Shown: one piece after another, positions 38,201-43,948 of the stretch
Position numbering within the stretch: the first letter of the stretch is position 1
Layout of the letters: every line of letters begins with the position of its first letter
Source of the DNA: Oscillospiraceae bacterium
GTDB lineage: Bacteria > Bacillota > Clostridia > Oscillospirales > Oscillospiraceae
Reading direction: 5' to 3'
Length of the DNA stretch: 64,000 nt
Assembly: GCA_902779945.1 (NCBI GenBank)
Contig: CACZDN010000001.1
Span: forward strand, 248,001-312,000
Position numbers and translations under genes: made by a program
The notes under the pieces: model-generated
Databases searched by the model: none
Told to the model about the DNA's origin: nothing
Seen by the model: only the letters and a program-made list of their open reading frames with translations

Positions 38201-41200
38201 GGTCCTAATGCCTATGACAAGCACGGCGGGGAGAACGATCCCTTCGGCACGCGTATGCAGGAGGAGGACAATTACTACTGCTTTGTCAATGACCGTCATA
38301 CCTATCTGCGCGGCTTCAGGGCTGAGAAAGAAAATGAAACGCGCATCTTCTGGGAGTACCATCCTCTGCTCCAGGTAACCAAAGAGGTGGATAGCGACTG
38401 GTCCGGCGATAAGGACAAGCTGTTCAGATTCAGGGTGACCCTGGACCTGGACGGCGTGAGCCTGCCCCCCAAGAAATATGGGGACATGACCTTCAACAGA
38501 AACGGTGTGGCGACCTTCAGCCTGAAAGCCGGCCAGTCCGCAACCGCCAGCCTGCCGGATTCGCTCCACCTGCACGGCTATACGGTAGAAGAGTACTTTG
38601 AGACATCGTCGAACGACGCGAAGAACGAGGACTATACGATCACGGCGACCAGGAGAGGCGAGGCCTATCTTTTCGCCGAGGAGACGCCTTTGACCGTGAC
38701 AGGCAAGCTGGGTGAGTTCGTCGGCAATACCAGCGAGGACGAGAGCACGGTCACCGAATCCGGCGAAATCAACAACAGCCTTTCGGACATCGTATACACC
38801 AACACCCGCGTGACCGGAGCCGTCATGTTCACCAAGAAGGTGACAAGCAGCCAGGAATCGGATAAAGACGCGACCTTCAACTTTGTTCTGACGCTGGGCG
38901 GCAGGAACGACACGAAGATCAACAAAGCCTATGAGGCTGTCCGGGGCCGTCTGGATGAGGACGGGAAGGTGATCGTGAGCGATGCGACGCCGACCGAGCT
39001 GACCGTCACGAACGGCGAGGCCAGGTTTACCCTGAAGGACGGAGAGACGCTCACCATCCGCGATCTGCCCACCGGTATGCCCTTCACGCTGAAGGAGGTC
39101 CTTGACGACGCCCAGGAGGCGAACCTCAGCGTCAGCGTGAATCAGGACCTGAAAGGGGAATACCCCTACGACAGCGAGGCCGGTGTCACAGGCGTCATCG
39201 GTAAAAACTATACGACCGCAAATGAGATCGTGGGCGCGGAGGAGAGCGAGAAAAGCCTTGCCGCCAGGGTAGACTTCAACAACAGCTTCCTGGAGATCGT
39301 CTGCAAGATCACCAACCGCAGCCGCGAGCTGCTGTATTACAGAGATACGAACGGCAGGCTGCAGCCCGCGATTTTCAGTCACCTGGAGGATGCTTTTGAC
39401 CAGATCAACAGCGGCAACATCAGGACCGCTACGAACGGTATCGTATCCTCCGCTATGCGCATCGAGATGGTCGTACCGGCGTACACCATGGAGAGACAGG
39501 CGACGCTGATCAGCGGCAAAACCGTGACCCTGTCCACGGCGTTTACCACGGACGCACAGTATCCCTACAAGCGCGAGGAGGGCGAACCCGAAATATCCAC
39601 GGTGTCCCGCGGCTTTGACGGCGGCAGCATGATCGTCGACAACGGCGCACTGACTCTGGACAGGATCACGCTCGACGGCGGCAGCCAGGAGAAGACAGCG
39701 GAAGGGGACAGCCTCTATTCTGTCAGCGAGGACGGCGGTATCCTGCGCGTGAATAACAACGTCAGACTGACGGTCAACCCCGCCGCGACGCTTCTCAACT
39801 CCGCCACGGACGGCAACGGCGGCGCGATCTGGCTGACCGTCGGCGCATCCCTGACCATGAACGGCTCAATTGACAATTGCTCCGCAGCATATGGCGGCGG
39901 TATATACGCCGCGGACAGATTTACGACCCTCGCCGCGTCAGGCAGGATTTCAAATTGCGAAGCTGTGACCGGCGACGGCGGCGCAATCTTTGCGGGCACC
40001 GGTACAAGCGTCAACCTCAATGCAGAGGCGGTGCTTGTCGGCAACCGGGCAGCGAATAACGGCGGCGCGGTCTGCTCCGGCGCGAACGTCATCCTGAGAG
40101 GTACGATCGGCGGAACCGCTACCGAGGACAGCAACATCGCCGGCAACGAGGGCGGCGGAATCTACATCGGAAATGACGCGACCTATACCATGTACGCCGG
40201 CAGCGCGATCACCGGCAACCGTGCAAAAAACGGCGGTGCGCTCGCCGCAGGCTACACGACCCGTATTGCCGGCGGCAGCATGACAGGCAACATTGCCGCT
40301 GAAAAGGGCGGCGCGGTCTATGCCGCGGAGAGCGCGGTTGTGACGATCTCCGGCGCCTCCGATTTCATTGATAACCGTGCGATGCAGGGCGGCGCTGTAT
40401 ACAACCAGGGCACCGCCTCCATGTCGGGCGGCAGCATGACCGGCAACATTGCCGATCTGAAGGGCGGCGCGGTCTATGTTGCGGATACCGGAACGGACGG
40501 AGCGACCGGCCACAGCTTCACCATGTCGGGCGGCAGCATCACCGGCAACAAGTCTCCTGAGGGCGCTGTCTCCGCGGACGCGAACAGCTGGCTTGTGTTC
40601 TCCGGCAACGCAAAAGTCAGCGACAATACCGGCAGCGACGGCACGACCCGGATGAACGTTTTCCTCGCTCATGACAGCAACAGCGTCATCCGTACCCCGA
40701 ACCTCGGCGCAAACGCCAGCATCGGCGTCTATGTGGCCGACGGTTTGCCGGAGACTGCAGACCCCAGCAGTCCGGATTACAGGGAAGACCGTGTGGACAA
40801 CCCGCTGTTCTGCAAGCACGGCCTGCCGGCGAGAGAATTTGCAACCTACATCGGAACCAATATCAGGAGCGCAAACCTGAACAGATTCCTGAATGACCGT
40901 CAGAGAGATCCCGAAAGCACCGACAAGCAGCTGCCCGGCATGAGCGGCGCGCCGATTGACGGATCGAACGGCCAGTACACCGTCAAGTGGAAGGGCGTTC
41001 CGCTGCAGCTGATGGTGTATCAGCTTACGGGGAACGGCGCCAAGACTGCGGCCGCGGGCGTCAGCTTCACGCTCACTAATACGGAGAACGACATCAAGAT
41101 CTGGTCCGGCAAGAGCGCTGCAAACGGCCTCGTGAAGATCCCCTGGGCCGGCGAGGAGAAGGAAAACGGCGGTGTGGCCAGCTTTACGCCCGGCGTACGC

Positions 41201-43948
41201 TACAAGCTGGAACAGGAAAAGGCGAATGACAAGACCGTGCGCCCGGGCGGTTATTGGATCGTGACCGTCGGAAGGGACAATTCGGTCAAGTGGGAGGTCG
41301 TGGCGTCGACAGAGGATAATGTTGACCGCATCTTCGAAATCACATCCCCGCGCGGCCCCGGCGAGAAGGCCTACCTCGGAGACATCTTCGGTCAGGACAA
41401 CGATATCAAGCCGATCCTGACGTTCGACGTCAATGCAAAGGTGGGACAGAATCAGGAGTATTCCGACAAGGCGTCGCTGGATGGAGGCGTCAAAACAAGG
41501 AGAATAACCGTCGATTTCAGCGAGACCGAAATCAAGCACAGCCTGACCATCACTGAGAAGAATCCAACCTGGGACAGCCACGTGTTCAGAGCCTGGGCCA
41601 CGATGGAGAGCAAACCGACCGTCACCATGGAGACTGAGGGCAAGACCGAGGAGGAGATCGCGGCCGAAACAATGGCCTTGCAGCAGGCCGCGGGTTATTA
41701 CGAATACACGAGTAACGATGTGATCCGCTTCTATCGCAGCACAGACTCCGACCTGCCCAGCGAAAAGTATGCGTATAAGGAGTCAAAGGGCGATATGACG
41801 CTCTATGCCCAGTGGGACGAGGTGGTCTGCAAGATCACGGACACGAGCGGCAATCTGCTCTATGACAACGGCCTTCCTGCGGTCTATGGCACGCTGGAAG
41901 CCGGCTTCGAGGCTCTCAACAGATCCGTATTCTACACGAGACCCGATACGACCGAGTCACGCTATCGCGTCCGTGAGCAGGCAAGCCTGATGATCGAAAT
42001 GCTGGTGCCCGAATACACGATGCTCGAGCCTGTCGTGAACAACAAGAGAGGTACGGTCGTGCTCACAACCGCGCCGTCGACGGATACGGACGGCTACGCC
42101 TATACCGGCGCGCCGAATACGGTCTGCACGATCTATCGCGGGGCCTGCGACACCAGCATGATCACCAATAATCGCAGCCTGACCATCAGAAGCATCACGC
42201 TCGACGGCCGTAATCCGGTGAAGGACGCATACGGAAATATCGAAAGCTACGAACCTGTGACAGTCGTGTGCGACGGCGGCATTGTCTGTAATCTGGTTAC
42301 ATCTGCGGTACTCACCATCGGCAGCGGCGCAACGCTGCAAAACTCCCGGGTTGAAGGCAACGGCGGCGCGATCAGCGGCGTCCCCTCCACCACGATCAGC
42401 TTCAACGGCGGTACGATCGCCAACTGCAGCGCGACCGGCAGCGGCGGTGCAATCTATGTGGGGGCAAACACAACCCTCACCATGAACAGCGGCAGGATGA
42501 TCAGCAGCAGCGCATACTACGGCGGCGCAATCTGCGTGGCGCCGAACGGTACTGCGATCATAACGAGCGGCGAAATCAACGGCAACACCGCAGACGTGGG
42601 CGCGGGCGTATATCTGGCCGAGGGCAGCAAGCTGGAGCTCTCCGGCAACCCGAACTTCGGCGGCACGGATACCAGAGGCGGTACCGGCGCGGACAGGGAC
42701 AACATACTCGGCCTAAGCGGCAATTTCCGCACCGGCGAGGCGCTGACGAATGCGACCAACGGCGGCAAGCCCTATACGAAGGCCCGCCAGGACATTTATA
42801 TCGCCGGCTATGAGGCCGGTTCGGCAGTTTCCCTCACTGTGACGGGCAACATCAGCTCCGGCAACGGCACGATCTGGGTCTGGCCCGAACAACTGGATCA
42901 CTATGACATGCTCAAACAGTTTGCCGTCTTCGCCGGCAACGGAGCGAGTCTCGGCGACGCGGCCAAGGAGACCACCATGAAGGCCTTCCGCAACGCGCGG
43001 CCCGACAGCGAAAGCAACTGCGGCGGGGATTACCTGACCGGCCAGAGGGGCGATGTTCAGAACCATATCTACTGGACCGGCGGCTTTGACGTGGTGTTCC
43101 TGAAGACCGACGGCTTCGGCAAGCCTCTGCCCGGCGCGACCTTCACGCTGTACACGGATGAGGCCTGCACCGCGGAGTTCCAGATGACCTTCACGGGAAG
43201 CACGCCCGCGACAGACGACGGAAAGCGCGCGGCCACCACCTCCAGCGACGGCACCAGGACCTACAAGGACAAGAACGGCCAGACCGTCACACTGAAAGAG
43301 GGCGAGGTCCTTCTCTCCAAGGTAGCCCCGAAGACCTACTACCTGAAGGAGACGAGTGCGCCGAACGGCTTCGTACTCGATCCCACGGTATACCAGGTCA
43401 CGGTTTCCGGGACCGGCGGACTGGAGATGCGCAGAAAGTCCAGCGCCTCCGCCGCAACCTTCGATACGGAGGTCTTCAAGGTCCGGACCAGGGCGGCCAC
43501 CGGCACAGAACCGGCGGAATACCAGTACCGCATCATGAACACCTCCACCTTTGAGCGCAAGGTCATCCTCCGCAAGACCGACGGGTCCTACACCGCACTT
43601 GCGAACACAAAGTTCCGCATCTTCCGCGCGGACCTGTCCGAGTACACGGAAGGCCGTCCCGCGGGCCAGAGCTATTATGAATCCGGCCCGTCCGGTGCGT
43701 ACTTCATCGGCAGGCTGCCCTACGGCAGATACTACCTGCTGGAGACCGAGGGACGGGGAGCGGGCAAGGTCTTCATCCTCACCGTCAACGGCCCGGACGC
43801 CATGAAGAAGGAGCTGGGCAAGAGCGCGAACGACAGTGAAACGCTGCTTGTCAGCGGCGGAAATGCCGTAGTGTTCGGAGGAGAGACTTCCGACGCAAGG
43901 GTGACCGCCATGCGCAACTGGCTGAGGGACAATTCCGCAAGTTCCTGA
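23261..43948 (+). CDS. Giant modular exported adhesin-like protein, about 6,895 aa
   Basis: One uninterrupted frame. It starts at ATG 23261 (GGAG at 23250); the open frame back to 22862 lies inside the previous gene. Signal peptide: residues 1-43, cleavage after TYA. About 80-365: Ala/Glu-rich helical region. About 380-760: four or five beta domains with EAAGFSVYVVT / ETDGFSVYVLC ends. About 762-1014: three MBG-type domains (TITADS-K-YDG). 1014-1290: two pilin-like beta domains. 1425-1514, 1547-1657 and 1657-1780: CnaB-type domains (HKLSIVKIDEESGKTLPGA). 1787-2267: MBG-2 repeats (TYG(D/E)-DP). 2267-2387: beta domain similar to the pair at 5035-5340. Five composite cassettes at about 2532-3230, 3480-4645, 4646-5033, 5346-5910 and 6187-6607. 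Between the fourth and fifth is an InlB B-repeat-like domain ending TLYAQWDE. About 6608-6890: two SpaA-type domains. It ends WLRDNSASS with no LPXTG or TM anchor. Adhesion or matrix building is inferred. Confidence 0.93.
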   Translation: MMNLLEKINERLHSALPKRVIASLLVAAECFSVVAVGVPTTYAQEDEGIVVVDGSDAYAPDWDADAGGELELLPGQEEAVTPAEAAELGANAAEQAAYEAELAAYDAAMAAYDAEVSAEDYAVAAEAAARTDEAVQRAREAADRAADEAAWALDAYHLAEQEAQEAAEAASRAFYASDFAAQALENALREKENRDSEQSGKKTDAGTDDKNGDKTLKTPEGTALPERTAKPGLSPDKEPSDRSLKSDGDKSGKPANKSEDASDEKTRAEAEQAELDRLTEQSEILAAEASEKAASAAHADEEAQRAWEAADRAAAAANRAAAAVDSACEASARAWAAVERAAAYEAERDAAAQSVEKPENTEPGEGESPDASGADGELTYRELNYADAAVTVTGEAPEGVEVRTEDVSGAYGDFDPDAFSGAGVSDMETFASDESEYLRSEDPSYTVLAAYDIALSLNGEDYQPEDGRPLAVSITLPEIPKGTELRLWHIRGDGRLEQIRDFTLEGNTLSFEAAGFSVYVVTQVTITTHITAGDGNTYRVSVTYDQDAAMPEDAVLAVRELGDDEKESYVNQSAEALGTAAEDFAFARAFDIAILDPDTGAELRPASGVKVSISLLDTDLSAAESLNLLHFGEEVEKVDYTLSGGAVAFETDGFSVYVLCGYTVDFHWGDYTYSIAGESDVTLSALFEKLGVTEITVADVADVSFSDETLVKVETVKDDAEQIVDWRLTSLTPFDTDEALTLTLKNGETVKILVTDEPEEDTRIQLTITADSDSKLYDGTELKKESYTVTGGLAEGDSIESVSVTGSQTEVGSSENVAREAKIVDAEGEDVTENYAITYIAGTLEVKERKITITADSAEKTYDGEELTANGWTSTELARGDSITSVDITGSRTDAGVSTNTAINAVIVDSEGQEVTRSYEIIYEDGSLTVNPKGVTLTANSATRKHTGEVWSVSGYTSSEGELEFEGVQAVASGTDIGIYDVTFSGVTVNETRDSTGNYVVTAVVNGLLFIVNSELNEPSLLKKEITGFNGDLASYKIEVNPEGLVLTGSGDRLVLKDTFSGNQSINYGSIEVTVTSGEEVTYDYSGNTGTYSIPDGTAVTITYVTRVKGDAGDLVRFSNTAVLGRMEGWTFVGGPTASAEEEDVISPTGSDISGTGGVFTIDLFVYAENHMEEGLGGATFRLLDNNMQPMTYLAGKKAGQQITFTTGSDGYVAITLSEENDGLSIHKNTAYYLEMVTAPYQLKNGEYIYYQKDNTFYSFLITDDPNYTYGGIYAYFNGDVLKVRCYPESAGVNVTQRFSGSYSLTDEQKNNIKYILQKEALDTESGWVDVETHYYREFSYGSMNFKIGKSGGTELEDNATYRIIMENALPEELAGIVEENVTVSVTYQAHGRPVEEDSNEFWIDPDDKLLAHSYNLAFTNEYIDHKLSIVKIDEESGKTLPGAVFTIYPAEGGEALGSYTADADGLLTIRKNDEGMAYETDTLYYAVETVAPTGYILPKNPRKVYFYFSEKSSAVPDGLPAGAKATDLTTAYTTDPVPNNSNAVDVPVTVVWGVKGNEAWPANVKSVEVGLYKSVDRGDPVRVTDKQGRPRTVTLTAQKYYNVSSFSNLPALEDGKTVVYSVREEHVRDYSDNDLISSFAYKSSISGTGWYVVNNQPAVSVTVEKQWYELDGTTPVADTSEKPAVSFSLYRTKAENSAAALTRSELSAFLAGAECVRSGIKLSYANTWTVTEDSLEKTDADGNAYYYFALESIPENQEDSYVIASATELQPRRLTIRNKQTPITVTIQALDLEKTYGDPDPYANPDPETVFFTASVMEDGSKVVVNSPDEAGNCTATVTSLNNTVSTIHFKVAREEGEKVGDYAITLTGDAFQEGYRVLFGSATMTIKKAKVTITAGAEKQYGMDDPEYVTIDGLKNNEDASVLVFEVSREIGEDVGEYPITLTGETDQGNYTVNYVLRDEEGNPYTFRITRARATITPDDKTKTYGEEDPDFSVTVTGVIKGDDPSGFIFDLTRQPGEDVGKYIIRPEGDLVQGNYDITYKTGTLTILVAPLTVTVEPAEKTYGDEDPEWEVMLDGLQGSDEDGEISSELDAATGVRTYRYAVSEGETARTLVTFTTLRAQGENIGDYVVTPSGLATQGNYEITFEHGTLTIIRAELNVTPKSQVKAVAADDPLLEADIEGWKNGDEICVATHTNSETAEDGYTPKITWTYTLGEGDDAVTILSFTLKRVKGEEEGDVYDVFAEGAEEQSNYKVIYDPGTFSILSVLDIDVTQILTDYADPDANPEYSYTATLDLAGTGLNEYEKNGFESVEGVPTLSFTLPEDKANMKTLKVPGGAKLTITQNTANDDYITLITVDGSLYTNSASVYTLGHVDTYHNIAFRHNRINMPVEARAAVGQTETGAQVLTGRKGALGIPRSGDGLPSEEGRSVDSGFADEMYSKIGYELPSDKYYVYDHASLYYASESTQGSPVASASNIVAVRYALVEPTTAPEGGTESAPAVYKWQYSLDGSSFANAPDDTKLVLFYLPKYVCKINEKKYYTLNEAVKDVANNVQSGPIEMLIPDYAVRSAADAAVIPAGCEVTVKTASTEYEGEPGTNASISRSLSYTTVPLFTNRGTLTLENITVDGKGIDANAALIRNEANAVLTVGENAVLANAKGVDGGAIYAAGGTVTVSGSMTDNSASNGGAIYAAGGTVNVNGSLTDSRAVNGGAIYTAGGIVNIAGTVSGSTATSGGAVYLSSGTVTVSGSLTDNEAANGAAVYQTGGTLTVSGSMSENSASADGGAIYLTGGTATVADGGSLSENEAASNGGAVYQSGGTLNNQGTVSGNSAQNGGGFYRVGGTFMAGGTVSANTAGDNGGGIYSVGNPLEVTASVSGNSAQNGGAVYMSGSTLKLTGCTLSGNSASTDGGAVYALNAATTFGSAAQVSGNTASGNGGALYMEGGSANVRDESELKENTASNGGAIYATSGTIALGSVETVKNGDTSTTTTTGCKLTNNEAAASGGAIYTLGASVEVKAGSVTGNRANLGNGGAIYSESDTVTVSGGTLSGNSADRGVSTDSNLGLGGAIYAGSGTVNYSGGNINGGNTALNGAAIFTGTGIANISASITGNTASEGGAVGVGSTDARLYFTGNANVYDNKLGNNQRNVCLDVDSDLVINALTLSSGKKIGVYVPGDVNSEQVVKHGDVTAYFGAYTETNNLASTFKNDRFSDLKVGFEHNQLYWVNELKYDVYYLSGYSGQFPPTSNYQQTPSKKVCTGKSYVPRTRESDIYDLVMAMKLYEAHNNDFTNNVGANYASMAVYAYTFSDKAMNSFANYLQRIEWDGEARKWKFIEQDGTEAPADTTKLVIFYSSPAYLTVVNNNTDSLTLDISEISILGKNAADGLYGFVTAKNGATIQTLRTITADDLKLEAGESIKLMFPGAQGQSIAIMGTLNGEGATYTFKGGNTQTVAGHAFTLNGSLNNSDTAAELIFGEALPICKIGDEPFSTLKLAMDYAKAQKTATGNNTYKIEMLVDYLVPKDDVLDIPEGYNITFTTASPTATTLPYTGNGTRATLSRDTGNSGASVKANKSTLTVDNLAFDGRSLTAGGAGGAINTNNCTTVTLSHCEFRGYRADQGGAVYVNNTNDGSSLTVKNCKFTNCQTNASVDKAGGGGIWTTARKLDVRDCQFEDCACLKGSAQAGAVFHNILAGQFTNSKTWISGCSFENCFSAQASGGTVESDAKDITILNCSFNGSYSSKPSGSNGGALNVYAENTANTSKDCVLRVVGCTFEDCNAKLGTANGGAIRTTTKRLLLWGCTFKNTQSVTGGAVSMTNTGSSKLEIYSCTFDKCVATGNGGAVSASVVPVVIIGDAPQADTDLGDIDSTKVDLHGVKHTAFIDCTANRGGGIDNAKNDTTVTMENVSFTRCAARTSGGGALYTQAKTLSVTGTSNIFTGCTGYGSGGAVYQNRTVENSIVTLNNCTFTDCETFNGGNGGGMYANARTLRINYDKEHESAIENAKGSFKNCTAANAGGGLYHDYTGTLTVANCGFENCTAKAAYGGGLYTTANALTIIGKDSKFKDCTAQTDGGGLYQNRNVAGSVFSFKEGSFENCTATGSYGGAIYTFAKTVTLENATVTNSKAKAQGGGVWTNASSANFSVCTFTDCSVTNTDSRGGGVYIGGGTTICKDSTVSGCSAAYGGGWYQNEGILYILGGSVSGSAVNGGGLYENKGTVNHYGGTVAGTATSNGGGVYKNDGAYTIGNGSYDGAVYSDAAIGAVTMTESGSSVYTATAVNGGGIYQNAGSLTVNAGGSISGQASGNGGGIYVAGGELKIYGGLVTNCQATGNGGGVYFISNHDFCFYGNNDAKIQNCRAANGGGVYMNSAKVFHLGEKDKTSLGIIENCHATVNGGGLYQANGTVNLRNTSIIRDCSADVNGGGVYHMDGTFNIYGEGRIEHCTAKANGGGMYNAGGTFTFEGGSIIRNEATENGGGVYQMGGTFNMTSKGAVIGGSETNANTANVGAGVFVADGQSATFNDNNYKKLEISYNHALTAGGGIAVGGPAAKLTFSNVVKVQNNTMGTNNSVCNVYLDQDSNTVINNNYLSPDASIGVYASDAQNAGHGLSGMPFATYSNESNLNSYHNDHLRYLYGVKGSNNLVVWANFVCKITDGDGKLLYKDADGTPAAYAELENRANGADNNAGAFTVLNVSGTPNLYQLNEDGSYTPYNESGEGEYQVQMLVPNYEMGATRQIKLNTAAARKVTLTTASTTEDECGFKYTGDARFAATITRTVDTYCMIYVGDQNGWDFTLRNITLDGGNKKASEDGSILRINNGSVKVTLDSGATLQNGSTDNKAGGAVYLSNNNATFTMNAGSQIKDCSAGTANGGGVAISNGIFTMNGGTISGCTAANGGGVHVDNSGKIEMNGGTITGNNATSNGGGISLNNYNSRIFFSGLCNVTGNTLNGTTRCNVQLNQDSNVIINVDGIEARSEIGIYVPDGPNAYDKHGGENDPFGTRMQEEDNYYCFVNDRHTYLRGFRAEKENETRIFWEYHPLLQVTKEVDSDWSGDKDKLFRFRVTLDLDGVSLPPKKYGDMTFNRNGVATFSLKAGQSATASLPDSLHLHGYTVEEYFETSSNDAKNEDYTITATRRGEAYLFAEETPLTVTGKLGEFVGNTSEDESTVTESGEINNSLSDIVYTNTRVTGAVMFTKKVTSSQESDKDATFNFVLTLGGRNDTKINKAYEAVRGRLDEDGKVIVSDATPTELTVTNGEARFTLKDGETLTIRDLPTGMPFTLKEVLDDAQEANLSVSVNQDLKGEYPYDSEAGVTGVIGKNYTTANEIVGAEESEKSLAARVDFNNSFLEIVCKITNRSRELLYYRDTNGRLQPAIFSHLEDAFDQINSGNIRTATNGIVSSAMRIEMVVPAYTMERQATLISGKTVTLSTAFTTDAQYPYKREEGEPEISTVSRGFDGGSMIVDNGALTLDRITLDGGSQEKTAEGDSLYSVSEDGGILRVNNNVRLTVNPAATLLNSATDGNGGAIWLTVGASLTMNGSIDNCSAAYGGGIYAADRFTTLAASGRISNCEAVTGDGGAIFAGTGTSVNLNAEAVLVGNRAANNGGAVCSGANVILRGTIGGTATEDSNIAGNEGGGIYIGNDATYTMYAGSAITGNRAKNGGALAAGYTTRIAGGSMTGNIAAEKGGAVYAAESAVVTISGASDFIDNRAMQGGAVYNQGTASMSGGSMTGNIADLKGGAVYVADTGTDGATGHSFTMSGGSITGNKSPEGAVSADANSWLVFSGNAKVSDNTGSDGTTRMNVFLAHDSNSVIRTPNLGANASIGVYVADGLPETADPSSPDYREDRVDNPLFCKHGLPAREFATYIGTNIRSANLNRFLNDRQRDPESTDKQLPGMSGAPIDGSNGQYTVKWKGVPLQLMVYQLTGNGAKTAAAGVSFTLTNTENDIKIWSGKSAANGLVKIPWAGEEKENGGVASFTPGVRYKLEQEKANDKTVRPGGYWIVTVGRDNSVKWEVVASTEDNVDRIFEITSPRGPGEKAYLGDIFGQDNDIKPILTFDVNAKVGQNQEYSDKASLDGGVKTRRITVDFSETEIKHSLTITEKNPTWDSHVFRAWATMESKPTVTMETEGKTEEEIAAETMALQQAAGYYEYTSNDVIRFYRSTDSDLPSEKYAYKESKGDMTLYAQWDEVVCKITDTSGNLLYDNGLPAVYGTLEAGFEALNRSVFYTRPDTTESRYRVREQASLMIEMLVPEYTMLEPVVNNKRGTVVLTTAPSTDTDGYAYTGAPNTVCTIYRGACDTSMITNNRSLTIRSITLDGRNPVKDAYGNIESYEPVTVVCDGGIVCNLVTSAVLTIGSGATLQNSRVEGNGGAISGVPSTTISFNGGTIANCSATGSGGAIYVGANTTLTMNSGRMISSSAYYGGAICVAPNGTAIITSGEINGNTADVGAGVYLAEGSKLELSGNPNFGGTDTRGGTGADRDNILGLSGNFRTGEALTNATNGGKPYTKARQDIYIAGYEAGSAVSLTVTGNISSGNGTIWVWPEQLDHYDMLKQFAVFAGNGASLGDAAKETTMKAFRNARPDSESNCGGDYLTGQRGDVQNHIYWTGGFDVVFLKTDGFGKPLPGATFTLYTDEACTAEFQMTFTGSTPATDDGKRAATTSSDGTRTYKDKNGQTVTLKEGEVLLSKVAPKTYYLKETSAPNGFVLDPTVYQVTVSGTGGLEMRRKSSASAATFDTEVFKVRTRAATGTEPAEYQYRIMNTSTFERKVILRKTDGSYTALANTKFRIFRADLSEYTEGRPAGQSYYESGPSGAYFIGRLPYGRYYLLETEGRGAGKVFILTVNGPDAMKKELGKSANDSETLLVSGGNAVVFGGETSDARVTAMRNWLRDNSASS
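23500..24355 (+). other. Ala/Glu-rich helical region of the giant protein
   Basis: Residues about 80-365 are dominated by Ala, Glu, Asp and Arg with periodic AAxxA patterns (DRAADEAAWALDAYHLAEQE; AAAAVDSACEASARAWAAVE). They are split by a polar linker rich in Lys, Asp and Ser (about 190-265). Two long amphipathic helices, possibly forming an antiparallel coiled coil next to the signal peptide. Confidence 0.7.
28600..30060 (+). repeat. MBG-2 domain repeats in the giant protein
   Basis: At least four consecutive domains, each beginning near a TYG-EDP or QYGMDDP motif and ending GDYxIT..G...QGNY.I.Y..GTLTI (residues about 1787-2267). MBG-2 domains are common in long bacterial adhesins as stalk units. 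Confidence 0.8.
30856..32945 (+). repeat. Giant protein cassette 1 (CKI head, GGA beta-helix, cap)
   Basis: The head starts YVCKINEKKYYTLNEAV, with IEMLIPDY and VTVKTAST. About 18 helix rows follow, each opening GGA(I/V)Y (first near 31255) with SGSMTDNSAS-type turns. The cap runs LYFTGNANVYDNKLG, NVCLDVDSDLVIN, KIGVYVPGD, then KNDRFSDL. Confidence 0.85.
33700..37197 (+). repeat. Giant protein cassette 2, the longest, with cysteine ladder
   Basis: The head starts PICKIGDEPFSTLKLAM, with IEMLVDYLVP and ITFTTASPT; LTVDNLAFDGRS leads into the helix. Helix rows between 34083 and about 35720 carry C-x-F-x-x-C motifs (NCKFTNC, DCQFEDC, GCSFENC, GCTFEDC, SCTFDKC, NCTFTDC, NCGFENC, VCTFTDC), then GGG(I/V)Y rows follow to about 36880. 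Cap: LTFSNVVKVQNNTMG, NVYLDQDSNTVIN, SIGVYASDA, HNDHLRYL. Confidence 0.85.
37198..38362 (+). repeat. Giant protein cassette 3, short
   Basis: Head FVCKITDGDGKLLYKDADG, VQMLVPNYEM, VTLTTASTT, FTLRNITLDGGN. Only about four GG(A/G) helix rows, then the cap IFFSGLCNVTGNTLNG, NVQLNQDSNVIIN, EIGIYVPDG, VNDRHTYL. Confidence 0.85.
38365..39296 (+). repeat. Giant protein: pair of CnaB-like pilin domains
   Basis: Two similar domains (LQVTKEVDSDWSGDKDKLFRF and VMFTKKVTSSQESDKDATFNF), each with a FSLKAGQSATA / FTLKDGETLTI strand and a TVEE / TLKE turn. This is the pattern of spaB/CnaB-type domains that often hold Lys-Asn isopeptide bonds; the bond-forming residues were not checked. Confidence 0.7.
39297..40990 (+). 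repeat. Giant protein cassette 4
   Basis: Head IVCKITNRSRELLYYRDTNG, IEMVVPAYTM, VTLSTAFTT, LTLDRITLDGGS. About ten helix rows (GGAIW, GGGIYA, GGAIFA, GGAVCS, GGGIYIG, GGAVYA), then the cap LVFSGNAKVSDNTGS, NVFLAHDSNSVIR, SIGVYVADG, LNDRQRDPES. Confidence 0.85.
41821..43080 (+). repeat. Giant protein cassette 5, with divergent cap
   Basis: Head VVCKITDTSGNLLYDNG, IEMLVPEYTM, VVLTTAPST, LTIRSITLDGRN. About four helix rows, then LELSGNPNFGGTDTRGG. Its cap differs from the other four: the LDxDSN motif is replaced by a RQDIYIAGYEAGSAVSLTV stretch. Confidence 0.8.
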
